A stretch of DNA of 11,714 bases from Pseudorhodobacter antarcticus. GTDB taxonomy: Bacteria; Pseudomonadota; Alphaproteobacteria; Rhodobacterales; Rhodobacteraceae. The stretch's first letter is position 1, and the number at the start of each line of letters is the position of its first letter. The translations under genes and the position numbers were made by a program. The DNA is taken from the NCBI GenBank assembly GCA_945861995.1, contig CAMAWZ010000042.1:1-11714 (forward strand), read 5' to 3'. The notes under the pieces are model-generated. The model worked only from the letters and a program-made list of their open reading frames with translations. It had not been told where the DNA came from and made no database searches. Positions 1-7,869 of this stretch are shown piece by piece.

Positions 1-1
1 C

Positions 2-502
2 GGGTTGATCTCGGGTTTGTTGCAGGAATTTGGCCTGATCGAAGATCGCGTGGCGCTACTAGCCAGCAAAACCAGCGCTTTCTACTCGGCGATTGTCACC
101 GATGTCTGGGTTGGCACACCGATGGTGACGCTGTTCTTTTTGGCCGCAATGCAAGGTGTGAGCCGCGATTTATACGAGGCGGCTTGGGTTGATGGCGCGG
201 GGCGGTGGTACCGTTTTCACCGCATCACCATACCGCAGATCATGCCTGTCATCGTATCAATGGCCCTGTTGTCTGCAATTTGGACATTCAACAGCTTTGA
301 AATCATCTGGATCCTGACCGAGGGCGGGCCGCGCGGGGCCACGACGACGCTGATTATTGACACCTACAAAGTGGCGATTTCGTCTCAGCGCTTTGGCGAA
401 GGGGCCGCGCGCGCCGTGGTGATTGTGGCGCTGCTGGCACTGTTCTCGCTGGCGTATCTTTACTTCCTCAACCGCGTAAACCGCCATTATGGGGCGAAAT
501 AG
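2..502 (+). CDS. Sugar ABC transporter permease 1 (CUT1 family, MalF/UgpA type), 5'-truncated
   Basis: Inner-membrane permease subunit of a carbohydrate ABC importer. The reading frame is open from the first complete codon at position 2, so the start lies upstream; about 166 residues are visible against roughly 290-310 for the family. The permease signature (EAA loop, which docks on the ATPase) is seen at 176-235 as EAAWVDGAGRW followed by RITIP. Hydrophobic segments lie before it (TPMVTLFFLAAM) and after it, including a last membrane helix close to the C-terminus (VVIVALLALFSLAYLYF). The motif WILTEGGPRGATTTL between helices is typical of CUT1 MalF-like subunits. It ends with TAG at 500-502, just before permease 2, so the two are co-transcribed and should form a heterodimer. 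Substrate cannot be read from the permease; the downstream enzymes suggest an N-acetylhexosamine. Confidence 0.93.
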   Translation, partial: GLISGLLQEFGLIEDRVALLASKTSAFYSAIVTDVWVGTPMVTLFFLAAMQGVSRDLYEAAWVDGAGRWYRFHRITIPQIMPVIVSMALLSAIWTFNSFEIIWILTEGGPRGATTTLIIDTYKVAISSQRFGEGAARAVVIVALLALFSLAYLYFLNRVNRHYGAK

Positions 503-503
503 C

Positions 504-1349
504 ATGATGATTGATCGTCTAAATATTTGGCAAAAGATCGGGCTTTATATCGCCACCTTCATCTTTTTGCTGTTTATCCTGATGCCTTTTATCGAAATGT
601 TTCGCGTCAGCCTGCGGCCCATGTCGCATCTGATGACCGCCGATTTCACATGGTGGTCGGAAGATTTTTCGTGGCAAGCCTACCGCGATATGTGGGTCAC
701 GGTGCCCCTTTTGGGGCGGTATATCTTCAATTCAGTCTTCATCGCGCTGTGCGTGACAGTGGCGACAATGATTGTGGTGGTTCCGGGCGCCTATGCCTAT
801 GCGCGGCTGGAATTTCCGTTCAAAGCGCTGTCGCTGGGCGGGTTTCTGGCAGTGAACATGTTCACGGGCGCGGTTCTTCTGATACCGCTGTACCGCGTTC
901 TGCGCCAGCTTAGCTTGTTGAACACCTATTGGGCGATGATCATTCCTGGCGTGGCGTTCCTTATCCCCACGGGAATTTGGCTGTTGCGCAGTTACCTTGA
1001 GAAGATCCCGCGCGAGCTGGAAGAGGCCGCCTATGTCGATGGCGCATCGCGCCTTTACACCCTGCGCCGCGTGGTTATTCCACTGGCTGTTCCGGGCATG
1101 ATCGTGGTGTCAACCTCGGTCTTTATCGGGGCCTATGCGCAGCAGTTTTTGTTTGCGATCACTTTCAACAATGTGCGCGAATTGCAGCCCCTGCCTGCGG
1201 GCCTGTTTGAATTTGTTGGGTATCAGGACACAACATGGAACGAAATGATGGCCGCGGCGCTAACAGGCGTGCTGCCCGTTCTGGTGTTCTTCCTGTTCCT
1301 GCAGAAATACCTCGTCGCTGGTCTGACAGCGGGCGCGGTGAAAGAGTGA
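504..1349 (+). CDS. Sugar ABC transporter permease 2 (CUT1 family, MalG/UgpE type)
   Basis: Second permease of the importer, about 281 residues, the usual length for MalG-like subunits. A first membrane helix lies near residues 12-30 (GLYIATFIFLLFILMPFIE). The EAA loop is at 1023-1082 (EAAYVDGASRLYTLRR, then VVIP) and a C-terminal helix with LPVLVFFLFLQKYLVAGLT precedes the stop; ending in GLTAGAVK(E) is a hallmark of this subfamily. I choose the ATG at 504, which does not overlap permease 1 and has a purine-rich GGGGCGA stretch 8-12 nt upstream. An in-frame ATG at 489 would add five residues (MGRNS) and overlap the upstream gene by 14 nt, and is less likely; the ATG at 507 is also possible. 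It pairs with the upstream permease and the interrupted ATPase at 2646. Confidence 0.93.
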   Translation: MMIDRLNIWQKIGLYIATFIFLLFILMPFIEMFRVSLRPMSHLMTADFTWWSEDFSWQAYRDMWVTVPLLGRYIFNSVFIALCVTVATMIVVVPGAYAYARLEFPFKALSLGGFLAVNMFTGAVLLIPLYRVLRQLSLLNTYWAMIIPGVAFLIPTGIWLLRSYLEKIPRELEEAAYVDGASRLYTLRRVVIPLAVPGMIVVSTSVFIGAYAQQFLFAITFNNVRELQPLPAGLFEFVGYQDTTWNEMMAAALTGVLPVLVFFLFLQKYLVAGLTAGAVKE

Positions 1350-1367
1350 CAGTCAGACATCCAACCT

Positions 1368-1374
1368 AAGGGAG
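1368..1374 (+). promoter_or_regulatory. Ribosome binding site of the sugar-binding protein
   Basis: AAGGGAG is a strong Shine-Dalgarno sequence. It lies 3 nt before the ATG at 1378 and 6 nt before the second ATG at 1381, so the second ATG is better spaced; the protein differs by one methionine only. Confidence 0.7.
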
Positions 1375-1377
1375 ACT

Positions 1378-2589
1378 ATGATGACATCTATCAAGACACT
1401 AACCATAGCAGCGACCCTGCTGGCAGGCACCGCCCTGTCGGCGCAGGCACAAGAGCTGCATTTTATCATGTGCGGCGGCGAAGTGCGCCCTGCCGACCAA
1501 AAGGTGATCGACACTTTCATCGCCGAAAATGCTGGCGTGACGGTGAATATGGAAGCCGTTGAATGGGGCACGTGCCAAGATAAATCGATGCAATTGGCGG
1601 CCGCGGGCGATCCTCCATCCATCGCTTACATGGGCTCGCGCACGCTGCGCCAATTGGCCAAGAACGATTTGATCGTGCCCGTCGCCTTTGCCCCAGAAGA
1701 AGAGGCGTTGTATCAGCCTGGCGTTCTGTCAACTGTGTCTTCAGGTGGACAGTATTGGGGCATTCCGCACGCCTTTTCGACCAAAGCGCTGTATATCAAC
1801 TGCACCGTGGTCGAAGCCGCCGGCGCTGAATGCAAGGCGCCCGCAACTTGGGCCGAACTGGTCGCACTGGCCAAAACCGTGACCGACAACACCGATGCCG
1901 CTGGCATTGGCATTGCGGGCAAGGATTTTGACAACACCATGCATATGTTCCTAGACTTCCTCTATTCCAACGATGGTCTTGTGTTTGATGCCGAAGGCGC
2001 GCCCGCGCTGGACAGCCAAGCGACCCGCGAAACACTGCAACTGTACGCAGACCTGCTGCCAAACATGCAATCTGGCCCGATCGAGTGGGAGCGTGACCAG
2101 ATGAAAGATCTGTTCAACGATGGCCAGATCGCCATGTATGTGACTGGGCCATGGGGCAAGGGCCAGCACGCCGAAAAGGTGCCAAACCAGTTGGTTGCGC
2201 CTATTCCGCACGGCCCATCTGGGGATTCGGGCACCATCCTGATCACCGACTCGATTGCTGTGTTCAAGGGCACGGGCAACGAAGAGTTGGCCACGAAACT
2301 GGCCAAGGCGCTGACTTCGGGCGAAGCGCAGTATGATCTGGACAGCAGCTGGGGCCTGACACCTATCTTGGATTACGAAAAGATGGGCATGAGCGACGTC
2401 TACTATAAGGCCGATCCATGGCCTGTGTTTGTGGCAGGTATCTCGACAGGTGGGCCAGAGCCTATGGTCGAAGACTTTAAATCGCTGCAAGCGGTCTTCA
2501 CCAATATGGTGCAGGGCATCATGCTGGGCGAAGGTTCTGTAGACGAACTTGTCACCGCTGCAGGCGAAGAACTGGCAGCCGTTCGCTAA
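1378..2589 (+). CDS. Periplasmic sugar-binding protein of the CUT1 ABC transporter
   Basis: Extracytoplasmic solute-binding protein (family 1, MalE/UgpB-like), 403 residues, that delivers the sugar to the two permeases. The N-terminus is a Sec signal peptide: a Lys at residue 6, hydrophobic core TIAATLLAGTAL, and a likely signal peptidase I cut after AQA (residues 22-24). Typical family motifs are visible: the N-terminal PADQKVIDTFIAEN segment, the AAAGDPPSIAYM stretch near residue 80, and DLFNDGQIAMYVTGPWG near residues 244-260. There is no lipobox Cys, so it should be free in the periplasm. The mature chain has exactly four cysteines (32, 66, 142, 152), which could form two disulfides. It is followed by a stem-loop that may favour its expression over the downstream ATPase. 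Substrate assignment to GalNAc/GlcNAc comes only from the neighbouring enzymes. Confidence 0.93.
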   Translation: MMTSIKTLTIAATLLAGTALSAQAQELHFIMCGGEVRPADQKVIDTFIAENAGVTVNMEAVEWGTCQDKSMQLAAAGDPPSIAYMGSRTLRQLAKNDLIVPVAFAPEEEALYQPGVLSTVSSGGQYWGIPHAFSTKALYINCTVVEAAGAECKAPATWAELVALAKTVTDNTDAAGIGIAGKDFDNTMHMFLDFLYSNDGLVFDAEGAPALDSQATRETLQLYADLLPNMQSGPIEWERDQMKDLFNDGQIAMYVTGPWGKGQHAEKVPNQLVAPIPHGPSGDSGTILITDSIAVFKGTGNEELATKLAKALTSGEAQYDLDSSWGLTPILDYEKMGMSDVYYKADPWPVFVAGISTGGPEPMVEDFKSLQAVFTNMVQGIMLGEGSVDELVTAAGEELAAVR

Positions 2590-2596
2590 AACTATT

Positions 2597-2629
2597 GGGG
2601 GCGCGGGATGCTGCGCCCCCTTCCTTTTA
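2597..2629 (+). terminator. Stem-loop with T-rich tail after the binding-protein gene
   Basis: GGGGGCGC at 2597-2604 pairs perfectly with GCGCCCCC at 2613-2620 (8 bp, 8-nt loop), followed by TTCCTTTTA. It starts 7 nt after the binding-protein stop and ends before the ATPase start. In sugar ABC operons such hairpins commonly act as partial terminators or protect the upstream mRNA, so that binding protein is made in excess. Because the enzyme genes downstream have no other obvious promoter, read-through is expected. Confidence 0.75.
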
Positions 2630-2645
2630 TTGATAGGTTTTCACT

Positions 2646-3311
<666 letters not shown>

Positions 3312-3359
3312 CATCACCCTGCCACACGCGGTGTCGCCACGTTTATCGGCCAGCCCAAT

Positions 3360-3743
3360 ATGAACCTTTTGCTTGCCACAGTCGTCGGCACGGGCCAAGA
3401 CGGGCTCACAGTCGATATCGAAGGCGGGGCGCGCGTGACCCTGCCCGTCGCGTTTGGCGCGGCGCAAAAAGGCGATGCGGTAGAGGTGGGAATTCGGCCT
3501 GAAAACCTAAGTTTGGGCCAAGGCTTGACGATGAAACTGCGCGTGTTGGAACGCTTGGGCGGCACGGCCATTTCTTATGGCGTGACCCAATCTGGGCAGA
3601 AAATCTGCGCGGCGATTGCAGGCGATAGCCTCGTGCGCGAGGGCGAGGACATCGGCCTGACTTTTGCGCCAAGTGACGCCCATGTGTTTGACAGTGCAGG
3701 CCGCGTGATGCGCCGCCTTGCAGCCCCTGCCCTCGCGACCTGA
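3360..3743 (+). CDS. C-terminal fragment of the sugar ABC ATPase: TOBE domain
   Basis: In the same frame as the upstream ATPase fragment. It begins at the Met of the conserved PNMNLL motif and carries the TOBE hallmark VEVGIRPENLSLG (full-length positions 279-291). Translation as a separate protein would need re-initiation at the ATG at 3360, 48 nt after the amber codon. I see no good Shine-Dalgarno before it (the preceding bases code for FIGQPN), so it is more likely an untranslated remnant, or part of the full protein if TAG is read through or is a base-call error. It ends at TGA 3741-3743, 13 nt before the oxidoreductase start. Confidence 0.5.
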   Translation: MNLLLATVVGTGQDGLTVDIEGGARVTLPVAFGAAQKGDAVEVGIRPENLSLGQGLTMKLRVLERLGGTAISYGVTQSGQKICAAIAGDSLVREGEDIGLTFAPSDAHVFDSAGRVMRRLAAPALAT

Positions 3744-3746
3744 TCT

Positions 3747-3751
3747 AAGGA
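3747..3751 (+). promoter_or_regulatory. Ribosome binding site of the Gfo/Idh/MocA gene
   Basis: AAGGA lies 5 nt before the ATG at 3757 and 8 nt before the ATG at 3760. It fixes the start here, rather than at the upstream in-frame ATG at 3718, which would sit inside the ATPase frame without a Shine-Dalgarno. Confidence 0.65.
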
Positions 3752-3756
3752 ACGAA

Positions 3757-4902
3757 ATGATGCGGATTGTCACTGCAGGAATGGGCCTGCGCGCAGGCCA
3801 TGTGCTGAACACTCTTTTGGCCGAAATGCCCGAGGCAAAGGTAGTGGGGTTCTACGACCCTTTCCCAACTCATTTGGATATGCTGGGCGGGGATATTCCG
3901 CGCTATGACAGTATCGAGACGATGCTATCGGATGCCAAACCCGACCTATATTGCGTCTTTTCCCCAAACGTCTTTCACCTAGAGCAAATCCGCATTGGGC
4001 TAGAGGCGGGCGTGCAGATTTTTACCGAAAAGCCTGTGGTCATTTCTATCGAGGAAACGCTGGAACTTGCCCGCCTTTTGTCGATCCATGGCGGGGCCGC
4101 GCGCGCGATGGTGGGGCTGGTGCTACGCTATTCGCAGCATATGGTTGACCTGCGCCGCGCCATGGCCGATGGCCAGCTGGGCGAGATAGTTAGCCTAGAG
4201 GCTAACGAACATATCGCCCCCTATCACGGCGCGTTCTTTATGCGCGACTGGCGGCGAAAATCGAACCTGACGGGTGGGTTTATGTTGGAAAAATGCTGCC
4301 ATGATTTGGACATTTACAACATGATCACCGCATCGCGCCCTGCGCGCGTCGCCTCATTCGGGGGGCGCAAAAGCTTTGTGCCCGCCCACGCCCCTGCCTC
4401 TAATGCCGAGGCGGAGATTTTTCATGTGAAGAAGTCGGTTTGGGAATCGACCGATGATCCCTTTCGTTCGGACGGCGATATCATCGATTTTCAGACCGCG
4501 ATTTTGCAATATGAAACAGGCAGCAGTCTTGCCTTTCACACCAACCTGAACGCCCCTGACGAGCATCGCCGCTTTTGCGTGATGGGCGCGCGCGGCATGG
4601 CCGAGGGTGATTTTGTGCGCGGGTTCTTGCGGGTGACAGCGCGCGATGGGCGCAGGCTGGCGGACTATGATTACACGCAGGGCGCGGCAACCAAAGGCGC
4701 GCATTATGGCGCAGATGCCATGATGTGCCGCGATATTGCGGCCTATATGCGCGGACAGACGGCAGGCCTGCCTGTGTCAATATTGGACGCGATGGAGGCA
4801 GGCATCGCCGCGCTGGCCCTAGACCAAGCGCGCGAAACGGGGCAGGTGGTTGATCTGACGGACACTTGGGCGCAACTTGATGCATATGGCCTGCGCGGAT
4901 GA
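3757..4902 (+). CDS. Gfo/Idh/MocA family NAD(P)-dependent oxidoreductase
   Basis: Soluble protein of 381 residues with the N-terminal Rossmann fold of the family (MRIVTAGMGLRAGHV, residues 2-16; Asp34 in GFYDP at the end of strand 2, favouring NAD). The conserved TEKP motif (90-93) carries catalytic-region Lys92. The second domain has GGFMLEKCCHDLD (173-185), the subfamily form of the active-site Asp/His stretch found in inositol- and sugar-dehydrogenase-like members. Family members oxidise or epimerise sugars; a few (GH4-like mechanism, GH109) use NAD to cleave glycosides. It is the first gene of the enzyme block and overlaps the next by ATGA (4899-4902), so it is translationally coupled to amino-sugar enzymes. 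Its substrate is unknown: it might convert a modified hexosamine or act on an N-acetylhexosaminide. GH109 itself seems less likely, because there is no export signal and the protein is shorter. Confidence 0.85.
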   Translation: MMRIVTAGMGLRAGHVLNTLLAEMPEAKVVGFYDPFPTHLDMLGGDIPRYDSIETMLSDAKPDLYCVFSPNVFHLEQIRIGLEAGVQIFTEKPVVISIEETLELARLLSIHGGAARAMVGLVLRYSQHMVDLRRAMADGQLGEIVSLEANEHIAPYHGAFFMRDWRRKSNLTGGFMLEKCCHDLDIYNMITASRPARVASFGGRKSFVPAHAPASNAEAEIFHVKKSVWESTDDPFRSDGDIIDFQTAILQYETGSSLAFHTNLNAPDEHRRFCVMGARGMAEGDFVRGFLRVTARDGRRLADYDYTQGAATKGAHYGADAMMCRDIAAYMRGQTAGLPVSILDAMEAGIAALALDQARETGQVVDLTDTWAQLDAYGLRG

Positions 4903-5906
4903 GCGCGCTTGCCCCCCATGCGGGCCAGCATATGGCCACCGAGATTGCCCAGATCCCTGCGGTGTTTGTGGCTGCATTGGGGCAAAAGGTGGAATTGCCC
5001 GACCTTGAAGGATTGCGCGCCATTTACACTTTGGCGCGCGGATCATCCGATGCGGCCGCCAACATCCTAAGCTATGAATTCATGCGCGAGACGGGCCTGC
5101 CCATGACCTCGCTGCCGCCATCCATCTTTTCAGTGGGGCGCGGGGTGGCGTTAGACGGATCGGCGGTGCTGGTGGTCAGCCAATCGGGGGCAAGCCAAGA
5201 TTTGGTCGCCTCGGCGCGCGGCGCGGCGCAGGCGGGGGCGCGGGTTTTGGCGTTGGTCAACGCCGAAGGCAGTGCTGTGGAAGCGGCAGCGGATGCGACA
5301 CTGCGCATTTGCGCGGGGCCAGAACTCGCGGTGCCTGCAACAAAATCGGTGGTCGGGTCCATCGCGGGCGGGATGGCGCTGCTTGGGCATTTGCGCCCTG
5401 ACTATGCAGCGCAGGCGCAAGCATCGGCCATTGGTTTTGCTGCGCTGCAAGGCGCCAGCCTGCCGCAAGCCGCCGCACTGCAAGCGGCGCTTTTGCGCGC
5501 GCGCCATGTCTATGTGATTGGCCGCGATACGGGTTTTGGCGCGGCGCAGGAATTGGCACTAAAGCTGAAGGAATGCTGCGCGCTGCACGCCGAAGCCTAT
5601 TCCAGCAGCGAAGTGCTGCATGGCCCGCTGCAACTGGCCACCAACCCTTTGTTGATTATCATTTTGGATACCGAACAAGACGCTGTGCAAGACAGTCTTA
5701 ACACCGCCCAAACAAGGTTTTCTGCGGCAGGCGGCACGGTGTTTCGCCTCCGCCCATCGGACGTGGGCGCGCGCGGGCTTACCCCTGCCGCTGCGGCGGC
5801 GGCCCTTTTGTGCCTTACATATCCGCTTGCCCTGCACTGCGCCCTTGCCCTAGGGCTAAACCCAGACCAGCCCGCCACCCTGTCCAAAGTGACCCAAACC
5901 AAATGA
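4899..5906 (+). CDS. SIS-domain aminosugar-6-phosphate deaminase/isomerase (NagB-II / GlmS isomerase-like)
   Basis: Cytoplasmic protein of 335 residues with two SIS domains and no glutaminase domain. It begins like the GlmS isomerase half (HMATEIAQIPAVF). It has the phosphosugar-binding loops ARGSSD (about 46-51) and SQSGASQD (about 94-101), the GPELAVPATKS stretch, and the catalytic-region signature HAEAYSSSEVLHGP (230-243) with Glu238 and His241. This architecture is that of NagB-II, which deaminates GlcN6P to fructose 6-phosphate, and of fructosamine-6-phosphate deglycases such as FrlB. Given NagA and a ROK kinase nearby, GlcN6P deaminase is the best guess. The start ATG overlaps the previous stop (ATGA 4899-4902). 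It also overlaps agaS by ATGA at 5903-5906. It differs clearly in sequence from the following AgaS, so this is not a tandem duplication. Confidence 0.85.
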   Translation: MSALAPHAGQHMATEIAQIPAVFVAALGQKVELPDLEGLRAIYTLARGSSDAAANILSYEFMRETGLPMTSLPPSIFSVGRGVALDGSAVLVVSQSGASQDLVASARGAAQAGARVLALVNAEGSAVEAAADATLRICAGPELAVPATKSVVGSIAGGMALLGHLRPDYAAQAQASAIGFAALQGASLPQAAALQAALLRARHVYVIGRDTGFGAAQELALKLKECCALHAEAYSSSEVLHGPLQLATNPLLIIILDTEQDAVQDSLNTAQTRFSAAGGTVFRLRPSDVGARGLTPAAAAAALLCLTYPLALHCALALGLNPDQPATLSKVTQTK

Positions 5907-6964
5907 CGCAATTGACCCAAACGGCAACATGGCGCGAAATACACGCCCAGCCCGATATCTGGCGCCAATGGGGCGCAGGGCTGGATGTTGCAGGCCTGCG
6001 CGCATGGATTGCGGCGCAGGGTGTGGATGAAATCTGGCTGTGTGGCGCAGGCAGTTCAGCCTATATTGGCGAGGTACTTGCGGCGGGGCTTCAGGGGCAA
6101 ACTGGCCCGCGCATCCGCGCCATTGCCACCACCGATATTGTCGCCCGCCCCCATGCGTTTTTGCGCGGCGCAAAGCGATTGGTCATCTCTTTTGGCCGGT
6201 CGGGAAATTCCGCAGAATCGATTGGGCTGCTGGATGCGCTTGATGCACTTGCCCCGATTTGGCCGCGCCTGAACATTACCTGCAATGGCGCGTCCCATAT
6301 GGCGCGGCGCGCAGGATGCAAGGTCATCGTTTTGTCAGAGGCCTGCCATGATGCGGGCTTTGCCATGACCTCTAGCTTTTCAACCATGCTGATGACAGCT
6401 TTGTCCCTGCTAGAGGCAAGCCCGCCGTCCAATGCAGCCCCCGCCCATTGGGCCGCGCTGGCAGATGATTTGGATGCACTTTTGCCGCAATATGTAAGCG
6501 CGGCGCAAACCATGCGCCGCCCGCAGCGCGCGGTGTTTCTGGGCACTGGCGCGCTGACCTTTGCCGCGCGCGAAGCCGCGCTAAAGGTGATGGAGCTGTC
6601 GGCAGGCCAAATTCCTGCACTTTGGGATTCTGCGCTGGGCTTTCGTCATGGGCCAAAAAGCTTTGTCGACGCCGGCACGGATATTTGGCTATTTCAATCA
6701 CAAGATACCCATGCCGCTGCGTATGAGCGCGATCTTGCAGCCGAGCTGACACAGCAATTCCCCGACAGCACCTTGCACCTGCCCGCCCTGCCCCGCCCCT
6801 CTACAGATGCTTGGGCTGCGCCGCTGTATGTGGCGCTTTCGCAAGTGTTGGCGGCGGTGTGGTCAGATGGTTTGGGGTTGAATGTCGATGACCCATTTGT
6901 GGGTAAAGGCACACTTACGCGGGTTGTTGCCAACGTGCGCCTTCATTGCGTGAGGGTGCCATGA
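5903..6964 (+). CDS. agaS: AgaS: galactosamine-6-phosphate deaminase/isomerase
   Basis: SIS-domain enzyme of 353 residues that matches the E. coli AgaS pattern throughout. Visible are GAGSSAYIG (48-56), SFGRSGNSAES (96-106), the AgaS-specific HDAGFAMTSSFSTM (149-162), REAALKVMELSAG (223-235) and GFRHGPKSFVD (246-256). It ends in GKGTLTRVV, as AgaS proteins end in SGTVNRVV. AgaS converts GalN6P to tagatose 6-phosphate plus ammonia in GalNAc/GalN catabolism. The start at 5903 is fixed by the ATGA overlap with the upstream SIS gene, and the length matches the family; an upstream in-frame ATG at 5810 would sit deep inside the previous gene. It overlaps the kinase by ATGA at 6961-6964. It is the strongest pointer that the operon deals with galactosamine rather than only glucosamine. 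Confidence 0.88.
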   Translation: MTQLTQTATWREIHAQPDIWRQWGAGLDVAGLRAWIAAQGVDEIWLCGAGSSAYIGEVLAAGLQGQTGPRIRAIATTDIVARPHAFLRGAKRLVISFGRSGNSAESIGLLDALDALAPIWPRLNITCNGASHMARRAGCKVIVLSEACHDAGFAMTSSFSTMLMTALSLLEASPPSNAAPAHWAALADDLDALLPQYVSAAQTMRRPQRAVFLGTGALTFAAREAALKVMELSAGQIPALWDSALGFRHGPKSFVDAGTDIWLFQSQDTHAAAYERDLAAELTQQFPDSTLHLPALPRPSTDAWAAPLYVALSQVLAAVWSDGLGLNVDDPFVGKGTLTRVVANVRLHCVRVP

Positions 6965-7869
6965 TTGCAGCAGGCATTGATCTGGGCGGCACAAAGATCG
7001 AGGTGCAGGTCTTTGATGACGCATGGGCGCTTGCCGCGCGCCAGCGTTGGCCGACACCAAAATCATATCCCGAACTTGTGCAGGCTATGGCGGATGCCGT
7101 TCGGTGGTGCGAGGATCAGGCCGAAAAAGGCCTGCCCGTGGGCGTATCGGCGGCAGGTCTGATCAACCCCGCCACGGGCCTTGCGCTGACGGCCAATCTG
7201 GCGGCGTCGGGGCGGCCATTTCCCGCTGATATCGCCCGCGCTGCAGGGCGGCCCATTGCGTGGATCAACGATTGCCGCGCGCTGGCCCTGTCAGAGGCGC
7301 GCTTTGGCGCAGCAAAAGGGTTTGACCCTGCCCTTGCCCTAATCTTTGGGACGGGCCTTGCGGGGGGCGTGGTGACGGGCGGGCAGATCATGCGCGCCTA
7401 TTCGGGTCTGGGGGGCGAGTTTGGCCATTTCCCGCTGCCTGCTGGCCCGATGATCGCGCATGGTCTGCCCCTTTTGCCCTGTGGCTGCGGGCGGGTTGGC
7501 TGCACCGAAACGCTGCTGTCTGCACCTGGACTTGCCCGTATTGCCGCCCATGTCACCCACCGCGCCTACACGCCCGAAGATGTGATCGCTGGGCGCAGTT
7601 CCGATGCTGGCCTTCAAAAAGCTTGGTCGATTTGGCTGGAACTTGCCTGCGACTTTCTGATCACCCTATGCTTTACCATAGACCCTGCAGTGATCGTCAT
7701 CGGTGGCGGGTTGTCCAATGCCCCAAACTTGGGCAATGATTTAACCTGCGCGCTGCAAGCCGCCACACTGAAAGATTTCGCCATCCCCCCCATCCGTTTG
7801 GCTCAAGGCGGGGATGCATCAGGCGCGCGCGGGGCGGCCTATGCAGCGTGGCACGAGGGGCAATCATGA
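6961..7869 (+). CDS. ROK-family N-acetylhexosamine kinase (NagK-like)
   Basis: Cytoplasmic sugar kinase of 302 residues. The ATP phosphate-binding motif GIDLGGTK is at residues 5-12, the catalytic Asp104 in WINDCRA (101-107), and the second phosphate motif FGTGLAGG at 129-136. The zinc site is His156 in GEFGHFPL plus CGCGRVGC (Cys174, 176, 181). The His-to-Cys spacing is long (17 residues) with LPLLP just before the first Cys, resembling E. coli NagK rather than short-loop glucokinases. IDPAVIVIGGGL is the C-terminal ROK segment. It would phosphorylate GlcNAc or GalNAc at C6 after ABC uptake, the step a PTS would otherwise supply. Start at 6961 uses the ATGA overlap with agaS; the upstream ATG at 6946 adds only MREGA. 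It overlaps gatZ by ATGA at 7866-7869. Confidence 0.87.
   Translation: MIAAGIDLGGTKIEVQVFDDAWALAARQRWPTPKSYPELVQAMADAVRWCEDQAEKGLPVGVSAAGLINPATGLALTANLAASGRPFPADIARAAGRPIAWINDCRALALSEARFGAAKGFDPALALIFGTGLAGGVVTGGQIMRAYSGLGGEFGHFPLPAGPMIAHGLPLLPCGCGRVGCTETLLSAPGLARIAAHVTHRAYTPEDVIAGRSSDAGLQKAWSIWLELACDFLITLCFTIDPAVIVIGGGLSNAPNLGNDLTCALQAATLKDFAIPPIRLAQGGDASGARGAAYAAWHEGQS

Noticed and set aside
1951..2490. Reverse-strand open frame (179 codons) opposite the sugar-binding protein gene
   Set aside because: Antisense shadow of a well-supported gene; its composition is Arg/His/Gln-rich and it has no domain.
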